Origin: Fibrobacter succinogenes
GTDB lineage: Bacteria; Fibrobacterota; Fibrobacteria; Fibrobacterales; Fibrobacteraceae
Assembly: GCA_902800345.1 (NCBI GenBank)
Contig: CADCDO010000051.1
Location: 1-41,829, forward strand
DNA length: 41,829 nucleotides
Reading direction: 5' to 3'
The stretch's first letter is position 1. Every line of letters begins with the position of its first letter. The notes below the pieces were generated by a model. That model made no database searches. It worked only from the letters and a program-made list of their open reading frames with translations, and was not told the origin of the DNA. This document shows positions 16,601 to 24,407 of this stretch, one piece after another. Position numbers and translations under genes: made by a program.

Positions 16601-17302
16601 TTAAAACATAATAACACAATCCACATTTTTTCGTTCCACATCAACAACACTTGGTTCCTTAGAGAAATTATAGGTTCCGTCATATTGGATTACACATGAA
16701 AAAAGCAATTCACACGCATTAGATTTCACATTACAAAAAGCCTTATAAAAACCATATTTGCTATAAATAAAATAAACACCACGTTTTTTTTCATTTTCAG
16801 AATTCCGATAATTTAAAACTAATTTTTTATTTTCACGTTCCTCAAATTTTTGCAAACAGAACGCATTTGATAAATTTAAATTGGGTATATTCAACTTTTC
16901 ACAGTTTGACTCCATCGCGAATTCAGTATCTAAAATCCAAAGAGAATCCTTTGTCATTGTTGCACTACTATCAGAAAATAAATAAAATTGAAGTGGTGAC
17001 ACATTAGCATATTCCTTCCAATCTAAACCAAAATAAATATTTCCATTTTTTCCACAGCGCACAGAATCAACATCAAACACGATGCCTGTTTTCTCATTTC
17101 CTGTTGTACAGTCTTGACTTATAACTATTTCGTTTTTTTTTACAAACTCATTCATACTACTAGACGATTTTTCAACAACACACTCTCCAGAACTTAAAGA
17201 GTCTTCTACCTGCGAGATTATCTCAAATGGTCTAGAAGTCGTGTCATCACATCCCAAAACAGCAATAGAAATAAATACGGCAATCAGGATAAACTCTTTC
17301 AT
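16601..17302 (-). CDS. Hypothetical Cys-rich lipoprotein (AT-rich orphan)
   Basis: 233 residues, signal peptide with lipobox VLGC (Cys18). The mature protein has a Ser-rich linker (KSSSSMNEF) and about nine cysteines spread over the chain, plus short beta-like segments (GVYFIYSKYGFYKAFCNV). No domain recognised. The base composition is markedly more AT-rich than the window's core genes. Its ATG overlaps the stop of the preceding ORF (ATGA), so translation is probably coupled to it. Confidence 0.75.
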   Translation of the reverse strand: MKEFILIAVFISIAVLGCDDTTSRPFEIISQVEDSLSSGECVVEKSSSSMNEFVKKNEIVISQDCTTGNEKTGIVFDVDSVRCGKNGNIYFGLDWKEYANVSPLQFYLFSDSSATMTKDSLWILDTEFAMESNCEKLNIPNLNLSNAFCLQKFEERENKKLVLNYRNSENEKKRGVYFIYSKYGFYKAFCNVKSNACELLFSCVIQYDGTYNFSKEPSVVDVERKNVDCVIMF

Positions 17303-17931
17303 TTTTTCATTCTCCTAACATTATTAAGTAAAGGATATAACACCTCATACGGCATGTGTTCAATCTTATCTATTGCGTAACCCCACCCCTGTTGATTATC
17401 GTCGTTGCCTTCAAGAACAATCTTTAGCGTTTTCGTACCTACAGTCACAGTTTTCCCTGCAAGTTCTGAACCCGTATATGCACCAAGTAGCTGGTTAGCA
17501 CTATCATAAAGATAAATCCAATCCCCCGGTGCTACGTATGTTCTAGAATCAAATGTAACATAATTTTCCAGATAATCGCCCAAAGGATGCACGCAAGAAC
17601 TAGATCTTTTCCTCAAATACGGATGATCATCTTTAAAACATGTCGGTTCTTCTAATTTAAAATCACTGACAATAGAGGCCACTTGTGCAAACCCATCGGT
17701 ACTATTACCTTTTACAACGTTGTACCCTTCAACAACAACTTGCCATTCCCCCGTTTCAATCAAATCATCTTCAAAATCGCCTTCAACATCAACAACTTCT
17801 ATATTGTTAAGATGGTCAAAGCACATGCGAAAGTTGTTTTTTTCGTCGCAGGGTCTATAAGCAGTATCTCGAGCATTTTTAATCGTTTTTTTTTCAAAGT
17901 CGGGGCTGTAGCGAGGCCCCCCTTCCCTCAA
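17299..17931 (-). CDS. Probably N-truncated exported protein with C-terminal CUB-like domain
   Basis: 210 codons opened only by a weak TTG, with no signal peptide and no good ribosome binding site. The N-terminal 75 residues are unrecognised. The last 100 residues (HPLGDYLENYVTFDS, then GDWIYLYDSANQLLGAYTGS, TVTVGTKTLKIVLEGND, WGYAIDKIE) match the pattern of CUB-like domains found at the ends of secreted proteases and other exported proteins: Y-D/Y-V-Y-V-D strand, gly-rich turn, final GYGF-type strand. A cytoplasmic CUB-like domain makes no sense, so the 5' end of the gene is probably lost. It begins 9 bases after the stop of the 17940 gene. Confidence 0.6.
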   Translation of the reverse strand: MREGGPRYSPDFEKKTIKNARDTAYRPCDEKNNFRMCFDHLNNIEVVDVEGDFEDDLIETGEWQVVVEGYNVVKGNSTDGFAQVASIVSDFKLEEPTCFKDDHPYLRKRSSSCVHPLGDYLENYVTFDSRTYVAPGDWIYLYDSANQLLGAYTGSELAGKTVTVGTKTLKIVLEGNDDNQQGWGYAIDKIEHMPYEVLYPLLNNVRRMKK

Positions 17932-17939
17932 AAAGAGAT

Positions 17940-19835
17940 TTACCCCTGCGTGGCGGCGGCTTTTTTGCTCAAGACTTTGATTTCTTGAATAAACGAAAGA
18001 TCCAGCGAGAATTTTTCTTCCTTGCCGCTCTCCTGGATTTCAACCATCGAGGGAGATTTAGCGAGGTGGAGCGCATGCACGTAGAACATCTTTTCTTCGA
18101 GTTTCGCGTTTCGCTTGGTCTTGTCCATGATCTTTGCGGCGAGCGGAGTGCCCACGGTCTTTGCGTAACGGAGGACTTTCACGAGGTCGAAAGTGCTCAG
18201 TTTCTGATAAACGCTACCGTACTTGGTAGAATCCATCGTCGCCTGCGCAGATGCTTCGTCAGCTTCATCTCTCAAGTCGTAATCGACTTTTTTCCCTTCC
18301 GGCCATGCAATTGCAAATTCGGCACGCCATTCATCTTGAGCGGCCGGGGTACGGTTTTCCGTTGACTCGCCCACATACGGGAAGAATCCGTAATTTTCAA
18401 GAATCTCGAACGCGCGAGCTTCCCTTTCGGGGTTCAGAATAAAGCCATAGCCCGGGATGTATTCTTCCGTGCATTCCATGAACTGCGGGAATCGCGAAAG
18501 TTCGCTCAGCACATCCGTACTTTCGACCTTGAGAAGCCGGACTGTACGCACTTTCGCACCATAGAACGAAGCATTCCATTCGGCAAGTGTCGAAGAAACG
18601 TTCTCGGGCGGCTTTATCCAGTTGCGGAGATTTTCCACTTCTGATTCGGGAAAACCGCACTTGAGTCCATTTACATACGTTTCTTTTTCGAGCGTAAAGC
18701 AAAGGAAAGTCTCATCGTTTTTGACTTTCGCGAGACAGGCGAGAGAATAGAGCACGCGCGGAGCCATACCCGTAGAGACAACCAAGTCAAAGTTCGGGAG
18801 CGCAGTGAGGTTCGCCTCCGGAATCGAGGCAATCGACGTCGCGAGCCAATCCTTGCCCGACTTGCTCAGCACCACAGAAGTAATCTTCCCCTGCGCCATG
18901 CGGAAATCGACAAGGCCCAAAAGCCACAGTTCGCAAAGCGGACGCGGCATGAATTCCCAAGGCAGAATCTTGTTCTTGTCCTGGATGCGGTAGGACGGGT
19001 CCATCACCCAGAAAAGGAGCGCGGCATCAGCAGCGGAAAGCCCCTCGCCCAAACGCTTCAACAAGTGCGCACAAAGATTGCGGTCTCCGTGGAAACGTTC
19101 CTTGATCCACCAAGAAATAACGTCCTGATGCAAACGGAAACCGTTCTTGTGAATAAAGTCAATTGCAGCCACGGACGGAAGCAGGAAAGTATTTTCACGT
19201 TCGAGCCAACCGTTCTGCACGAGAAAACTGAAAATAAGCGAAATTTCATGCTCGCACGCTTTCTCGGAAACATGACGCGCAGAGGTAAACGCCTCGGCGC
19301 AAATCTGGCGACCTCGACGGTGGAGCGTTCCGTTGGCGTTGATACGGAGCTGTTTTTTCTTCGCATTCGCAAGCACCACACAGATATGCCAGTCCAAAAG
19401 ATTCTGGAATGAAATCAACGGGGATACCGTGTCAATTTCACCTTCTGGCTCGATATCAAAGCAACCGACAAAGTCACTAAAGCCTGCATAAATGGGCGTC
19501 CCGCCTACGAAGGAACGATAAATGACAAATTCGCGGCACATCGTAAGGAGGAACATCTGGAGTTCGCGGTTCTTGCTCACGGGAACCGTCAGTCGAAGTT
19601 CGTTAAAGGCAAGCCCCCTGGAACCGCTATTGTAAATCAAGTTCAGGCAGCGACGCTGCCACATTTCCATCTTGGAAAACAAGCCCGCAACGCGTTTTTT
19701 GTCAGAGTAAAACGATTGCGTTTCGGACTGGATGAGAGCATTATTCAAAAGGCCCTTTTTGCCGAACGCCTTGACATGGGCGTTACGAAGCAGGGGCTTG
19801 GTCATTCCATCAAAAAAAGCGTTTAAATCAAACAT
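17940..19835 (-). CDS. Large protein with XPB-helicase-associated domain (PF13625-like), no helicase motor
   Basis: 631 residues, cytoplasmic, start ATG with AAGGTG five bases upstream. A central segment (about 345-410: LPNFDLVVSTGMAPRVLYSL, then ETFLCFTLEKETYVNGLKCG and FPESEVENLRNWIK) matches the Helicase_C_3/XPB N-terminal-like domain that accompanies bacterial XPB/Ssl2 helicases. Residues 1-340 contain winged-helix-like stretches (IYNSGSRGLAFNELRLTVPV). The C-terminus has a DLVKVLRYAKTVGTPLAAKI helix. No Walker A or DEAH motif is present, so it is not itself a helicase. Composition is like the core genome, unlike its AT-rich neighbours. Role unknown; DNA binding or helicase partnering is inferred. 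Confidence 0.75.
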   Translation of the reverse strand: MFDLNAFFDGMTKPLLRNAHVKAFGKKGLLNNALIQSETQSFYSDKKRVAGLFSKMEMWQRRCLNLIYNSGSRGLAFNELRLTVPVSKNRELQMFLLTMCREFVIYRSFVGGTPIYAGFSDFVGCFDIEPEGEIDTVSPLISFQNLLDWHICVVLANAKKKQLRINANGTLHRRGRQICAEAFTSARHVSEKACEHEISLIFSFLVQNGWLERENTFLLPSVAAIDFIHKNGFRLHQDVISWWIKERFHGDRNLCAHLLKRLGEGLSAADAALLFWVMDPSYRIQDKNKILPWEFMPRPLCELWLLGLVDFRMAQGKITSVVLSKSGKDWLATSIASIPEANLTALPNFDLVVSTGMAPRVLYSLACLAKVKNDETFLCFTLEKETYVNGLKCGFPESEVENLRNWIKPPENVSSTLAEWNASFYGAKVRTVRLLKVESTDVLSELSRFPQFMECTEEYIPGYGFILNPEREARAFEILENYGFFPYVGESTENRTPAAQDEWRAEFAIAWPEGKKVDYDLRDEADEASAQATMDSTKYGSVYQKLSTFDLVKVLRYAKTVGTPLAAKIMDKTKRNAKLEEKMFYVHALHLAKSPSMVEIQESGKEEKFSLDLSFIQEIKVLSKKAAATQG

Positions 19836-19915
19836 TATGCACCTTAAAGCAGGGTGCCAAATATAATAAAAATCACGCGGTTCGTTAAGGGGCTACACAC
19901 GTGAACAGGTATGAG

Positions 19916-20842
19916 CTATGGGGTCGCTACGCTTTGAGGTATGGGAAAAACGTCATCATATTCTTTTTGTCCAGATTCATCATAATTTTTCTTAAGCGTC
20001 CCATTTTCATCGTAATAACACCATCCGCATCTCCAAACAAAATCCACAACATATTCGCTATCAACTATTTCATTTATTGTATTTTTTTTCAAATCAATCG
20101 TAAATTCACGGGCTCCCTTAGGTGTATCCACCAAGAACCAGGCCTTTTCACATTTTTCGCCGTCTGTAGATTCACAAACATGCTTTTCTAATACGGCTTC
20201 TTCATAAGCCGCTTTGAAAATACGATTCCCGCGATAAGTCACCATTTTTAGCGTTCCGCCTTCAATCTTGGATACAAAATCTGCAATTGCCTGCTTGGTT
20301 GCAAAATCCAGGTCGCACGGAGCAAATGTTCCGTCTTCTTGCCAGCACAGGTCATAAGAGACCAGAAACTTTTTATCGGACTTAAATCTCTCATCCAGCA
20401 CATAAATAAAATCAGACAAGTCATCTAAAGTTTTTTTCATGGAAAAAGATGTTTCAAACGACGAATCGACAAACATATCGTAAAATTCCGAATAATTTCT
20501 GGTTTCAGTCAATTGTTTCTGTGCGCTGATTTCAGCAAAAAGATAGCTGCATTTTTCTCCGTCCGATGTTGCACAATACGATTGCATTCCTCCATCTTTT
20601 TTTATCTTGATACCGCTTTTTTCAGTATGATACCTAAATAACGATGGAACAGAATCCCCATACGCATTTTGGGGATAAACAATAACAAACGGAGCATAAT
20701 AAAGAGACTGTACCATAAATTTCAAACCCTTTGTTGAATCAAAGTAGTACACTCTATTCAATATATTTGCAATATAAGTGGAATCCAAATCGCATGGATA
20801 CCGAAAAATTATTCCATCATTATTTTTTTTCACAGAATGCAT
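19916..20842 (-). CDS. Hypothetical protein, probably 5'-frameshifted
   Basis: 308 codons from an ATG at 20842 with no ribosome binding site and no signal peptide. Residues 8-30 (NDGIIFRYPCDLDSTYIANI) look like the inside of a domain rather than a start. The chain has paired cysteine motifs (CATSDGEKC, CESTDGEKC) that suggest an exported protein, and ends IPQSVATP in a word (CGCTACGCTTTGAGG on +) resembling intergenic repeats. An A8 run at 20823-20830 lies just inside; removing one A would fuse the frame to 53 upstream open codons (see the separate entry). No family recognised; AT-rich like its neighbours. Confidence 0.6.
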   Translation of the reverse strand: MHSVKKNNDGIIFRYPCDLDSTYIANILNRVYYFDSTKGLKFMVQSLYYAPFVIVYPQNAYGDSVPSLFRYHTEKSGIKIKKDGGMQSYCATSDGEKCSYLFAEISAQKQLTETRNYSEFYDMFVDSSFETSFSMKKTLDDLSDFIYVLDERFKSDKKFLVSYDLCWQEDGTFAPCDLDFATKQAIADFVSKIEGGTLKMVTYRGNRIFKAAYEEAVLEKHVCESTDGEKCEKAWFLVDTPKGAREFTIDLKKNTINEIVDSEYVVDFVWRCGWCYYDENGTLKKNYDESGQKEYDDVFPIPQSVATP

Positions 20843-20978
20843 AAGTTATTAGCTTTTGCTTTTCGTTTCTAAAAAGGTACTCGCTCTCATTCGCTGCTTT
20901 TACATCGTCAAAGAGTTTCTCAGTCCAAGTCTTTCGTACCCATTCGTGGTAGTGCAAAATACCATAATTCCATCCATA
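20820..20978 (-). pseudogene. Start-less 53-codon open stretch upstream of the 308-residue ORF
   Basis: The minus strand reads NYGWNYGILHYHEWVRKTW followed by TEKLFDDVKAANESEYLFRN and EKQKLITYAFCEKK before a TAA at 20820-20822. The composition is protein-like, there is no ATG in frame, and an upstream in-frame TAA bounds it. Deleting one A in the A8 run makes the tail read FCEKNNDGIIFRYPC, joining it to the next ORF. It is therefore either the missing N-terminal part of that gene or the tail of another decayed gene. Confidence 0.45.
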
Positions 20979-21055
20979 ATTTTAAAGTGCGCGCCTAGCA
21001 TTGATAGGCTGGGTAGGGTCAGCACGTCGCGAACAAGAGCTTCGAACCGACGAAA

Positions 21056-21511
21056 TCAATGTACCCAAAGGTTCATCTTGATTATTTTCCATCCCGATGA
21101 ATCCCTGGTAATCATATACGAACTACCATTAGGGACAAATTTTTCATTCTTATCAATAGTTGTCACTTCCAATGTATCGCAGCCATTTAGTTTGTTTTTT
21201 GCATAGCAGCAAGATAATTTTGGATGCTTATACTTTTTCCTATCAAAAGATCCTTCAATATGAGATATTCTGTACGATGTCATTTCATTCGGCAAGGCTA
21301 CTTCAAAAAAATGAATTATTTCTTCCACCACAGTTGTATCCATAATGCAATGATATTTTACATCTTTGTAAAGACACATTTCATAGCGATAACATTCTCC
21401 ACGGGCATCATATAAAGATTCAACTTTAGGCTTATCGCGGTTTTCACTCAAGCCACACCCCAACAAGAGTAAAGACAACAAACTAATATAGAGCATCAAA
21501 GGGCGCATCAT
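21056..21511 (-). CDS. Hypothetical Cys-rich lipoprotein
   Basis: 151 residues from the ATG at 21511, chosen because a signal peptide and lipobox (LLLLGC, Cys19) follow it and GGAA lies upstream; the open frame extends further 5' but that part is not protein-like. The mature protein is short and Cys-rich (GECYRYEMCLYKDVKYHC, KLSCCYAKNKLNGC), with beta-like segments. No family recognised. It lies alone in an AT-rich stretch, downstream of the dinG operon's end. Confidence 0.7.
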   Translation of the reverse strand: MMRPLMLYISLLSLLLLGCGLSENRDKPKVESLYDARGECYRYEMCLYKDVKYHCIMDTTVVEEIIHFFEVALPNEMTSYRISHIEGSFDRKKYKHPKLSCCYAKNKLNGCDTLEVTTIDKNEKFVPNGSSYMITRDSSGWKIIKMNLWVH

Positions 21512-21627
21512 AAAAATTCCAACAGCGAATAAAATTTGTGAAGCATCAAATAATCGGCAACGGGGAAATTCTCTAACTTTATAAACCGCTATTACGGAAT
21601 ATACAAAAAATTCGTTTATTCCGATAT

Positions 21628-21658
21628 AAAAAGGAGATGCCCGCTCAGCGGCGGGCAT
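21628..21658 (-). repeat. Dispersed hairpin repeat AAAAAGGAGATGCCCGC, possible terminator of the operon
   Basis: Stem ATGCCCGC (21637-21644) with GCGGGCAT (21651-21658), loop TCAGCG. On the minus strand the hairpin is followed by CTCCTTTTTA, so it could terminate the seven-gene operon ending at 21683. The same element (AAAAAGGAGATGCCCG...CGGGCATGACAA) occurs at 40450-40484, marking it as a dispersed repeat. Confidence 0.7.
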
Positions 21659-21682
21659 GACAAACCACAAAAAGGAGCGGGT

Positions 21683-24400
21683 TTACTTCACGAAGCGTTC
21701 GATGTCGGCGATGGAATTCGCGATGCGGTTCTTGAAGTTCCAGATGCGGGCGAAGGTCTTGCCGTAACGTTCGAGGATAACGCGGTTGTCCAAGATGAGG
21801 ACCTTGCCAGAATCGGAATCGGAGCGCAGCAGGCGACCCATTCCCTGACGGAGTTCCATGTAAGCTTCAGGAACAAAGAAATCCTTGAAGAAGTTCTTGT
21901 TGGTGGCTTTCATCTCGTTCGTGAGGCCTGCGACAAGCGGGTCTGTCGGGTTCGGGAACGGGAGCTTCGTAATGACGAGTAATTTGAGCGCATCGCCCGG
22001 GAAATCGACGCCTTCCCAGAGGCTCTGGCAGCCAAGGAGACAAGCGCCGCGTTCCTTGCGGAACATCGCAACGAGGCCATCGAGCGAACCATCGACGTGC
22101 TGGCAAAGCAAAAGTTTCTTACGTTCGGCGAATACGGGAGCAAGTGCGGCCTGTGCTTTCATCATTGTCGCAACGCTTGTAAAGAGCACCATCGTATTTT
22201 CTTCAATCGACGGGAGCACCTTCAAGAGCGTGTCGTTCAAGGCGTCGCCAAATTCCGGAGCGGAGGGCTTCGGCAAGAATTTTGCGACCATCACGGAACG
22301 GCGCTCGTTCACATCGGAGGGTTCCGTATAAACGCGCACGAACGGCTGTTTACTCAAACGCAGATTGTCCATGCCCATTTTCTGCAAATAGTACGTGAGG
22401 TCGGCCTGCACAGAAAGTGTCGCCGAGGTGAATGTCGCGGACTTGATCCACGGATAGAATTTTTCTCTCCAGATGTTGCCGGAATGGAGCGGGAGCGCAT
22501 GCAGCTTGATGGTATGCGGATTGAAGGGTTCTTCCATGTAGAACACCCAATCGCTGCGACCGCCCTTTGTTACAAATTCAAAGTCAGAAACAAAGTGGCT
22601 GATTTCGGTCATACGGCCTTCGAGGTCGCTCACGATGCCCTTGAGAGAGTCTTTGGTCCCCGCAACAAGCTTTTCTGCCAAATCGCGGGCAGTCGCGTAC
22701 TGTTCGAGGAAGGTGGCCGGGTCGGCTTCGTATTCTGCGAGAATACTGTTTGTATATGTAAAGCCGTTGCGACCGTTTTTCTGCTTGGCAAGTTTCTTGC
22801 CGATTTTCATGAAGAAGCGGTGCAGCGCCTTTTCGGCTTCGCCCAAAGCTTCGGAGAGTTTGTCACAAAGTTCATGAAGTTCCGGCTGTTCCGCCGGGAT
22901 GCGGCTTGCAATTTCTACAAGGAGGCCATCGCCACCGGCCTTGGAAGGTTCGAGTGTCTTTGCGATGTTCCTGAATCCAAAGAACGAGATGGAGCGGCCA
23001 AACACCTGGTTGCTGATTTCGGGCAGGCGGTGCGCTTCGTCAAAGACGATGTGTTCGTATGCCGGGAGCAACGCAAAATCGAGTTGCAGGTCCGCAAGGA
23101 AAAGTGAATGGTTCACAAGCACCATGTTCGCATTCATCGCCTTGCGTTTCGCGATAAGCGCCGGACAGTTATCGTGATGCGAGTGATTATCGCCGTTGCA
23201 ACACGAGGCACTGCACGAAAGCTTTGACCAAAGCACACGATTGCGGCTCGGGCTAAACGAATTGCATTCGTTGATGTCGCCCGTTTCAGTTGTCAAAGCC
23301 CACGGGATAAGCGCCATGAAGGAATCGCGTTCTTCAGCGGACAGGAGAGTCTGCGGGTGCATCAGCAGTTCTTCGAACTTGCGAAGGCAAAGATAATTGT
23401 CGCGGCCCTTCAAAATCGCCGGTCGGAGTTCGCCATTGTAAATCTTTGCAATCTGCGGGATTGCTTCTGTCCAGAGCTGTTCCTGCAAGGTGCGCGTTGC
23501 GGTACTGATGAGCACGCGTTCGCCTGTTATAGCCTTGTTCGCCGCGGTGATCAGGTAAGACAAAGTCTTTCCGGAACCGGTCGGAGCTTCGAGCACGCAA
23601 AGGCCGCCCTTGTACATGTTGCGTTCCATGACCGAGGCAAAATCCTGCTGGTTGTGGCGAGGCTTGTAATCATCGACAACAAACGAGATGAATCCACCTT
23701 CCTTGAAAAACTCACTCACGCGAGGAGCCCTGGACTTGGGCAAGGATTCCTGTGCGGGTACGGCAGGCAAACTGTACTTCGGAGAGGCTAGCGATTCAAC
23801 ATTTGTTGCAAAAAGCGATTCGTAGCCGGAACCTTTAGCAACCTTGGAAAGCGCATCGAACAGCCACGGATCCATCGAAGAAATTTTTTCCAGAGCCTTT
23901 ACAAACAAGCGTCCACAAGCATCAGCATCGGGCAACGCACGGTGAGCACGGCTACGTTCAATTTCCAGTTCCTGCACAAGCGTATCGAGACGATGGTTCG
24001 GGACTTTCTGGAACGCAATGCGCGAAAGCGTAAGCGAATCCCAGAACACGTGGGTGTCATAAGAGATTCCGACCTTGGTGAAAGTCTGCTTTAAGAACTT
24101 GGAATCGAACTGCGCATTGTGCGCCACAATCGGGAGGTCTCCGATAAATGAACAAATCTGCCCAGCGATCGTTGCAAAATCCGGGGATTCGTCCAAGTCC
24201 GCCTTGCTAATGCCAGTCAACGTCTCGATAAATGGGCGGAGTTCCGCAGAGGAAGGCTTCACCAAGAAATCGAGATTCTCTTTCGGTTCGCCATTTTCGA
24301 AGCGAACAAGTGCGACCTCAATGATTTCATCCTTTTCGAAATCGAGACCGGTCGTTTCCAAGTCAAGCGCAACAAATGCAGGAATTTTTTCCATCTTCAT
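21683..24400 (-). CDS. dinG: DinG-family helicase with N-terminal 3'-5' exonuclease domain
   Basis: 905 residues. Residues 8-170 are a DnaQ-like exonuclease: ALDLETTG (Asp13, Glu15), AHNAQFDSKFL (Asp99), and HRALPDADA (His153, Asp158). Residues 230-905 are an XPD-like superfamily 2 helicase: Walker A APTGSGKT (272-279), a Cys set (NYLC, KLSCSASCC, NCPAL) that could hold a 4Fe-4S cluster, DEAH box VFDEAHRLPE, and the LWEGVDFPGD motif. Exonuclease-DinG fusions are known in Firmicutes; E. coli DinG lacks the exonuclease. It should unwind and trim DNA during repair or R-loop removal. Last gene of the operon, 7 bases after the Ig-like lipoprotein. Confidence 0.95.
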   Translation of the reverse strand: MKMEKIPAFVALDLETTGLDFEKDEIIEVALVRFENGEPKENLDFLVKPSSAELRPFIETLTGISKADLDESPDFATIAGQICSFIGDLPIVAHNAQFDSKFLKQTFTKVGISYDTHVFWDSLTLSRIAFQKVPNHRLDTLVQELEIERSRAHRALPDADACGRLFVKALEKISSMDPWLFDALSKVAKGSGYESLFATNVESLASPKYSLPAVPAQESLPKSRAPRVSEFFKEGGFISFVVDDYKPRHNQQDFASVMERNMYKGGLCVLEAPTGSGKTLSYLITAANKAITGERVLISTATRTLQEQLWTEAIPQIAKIYNGELRPAILKGRDNYLCLRKFEELLMHPQTLLSAEERDSFMALIPWALTTETGDINECNSFSPSRNRVLWSKLSCSASCCNGDNHSHHDNCPALIAKRKAMNANMVLVNHSLFLADLQLDFALLPAYEHIVFDEAHRLPEISNQVFGRSISFFGFRNIAKTLEPSKAGGDGLLVEIASRIPAEQPELHELCDKLSEALGEAEKALHRFFMKIGKKLAKQKNGRNGFTYTNSILAEYEADPATFLEQYATARDLAEKLVAGTKDSLKGIVSDLEGRMTEISHFVSDFEFVTKGGRSDWVFYMEEPFNPHTIKLHALPLHSGNIWREKFYPWIKSATFTSATLSVQADLTYYLQKMGMDNLRLSKQPFVRVYTEPSDVNERRSVMVAKFLPKPSAPEFGDALNDTLLKVLPSIEENTMVLFTSVATMMKAQAALAPVFAERKKLLLCQHVDGSLDGLVAMFRKERGACLLGCQSLWEGVDFPGDALKLLVITKLPFPNPTDPLVAGLTNEMKATNKNFFKDFFVPEAYMELRQGMGRLLRSDSDSGKVLILDNRVILERYGKTFARIWNFKNRIANSIADIERFVK

Positions 24401-24407
24401 CCATCCT

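Noticed and set aside
17880..17935. IS-type transposase start (RYSPDF resembles OrfA N-termini)
   Set aside because: Six residues only; the following sequence does not continue as a transposase and no inverted terminal repeats or DDE residues are seen.
20990..21055. tRNA-like GGTTCGAAGC word between two hypothetical genes
   Set aside because: No acceptor or T stem can be built around it, and no anticodon arm is present.
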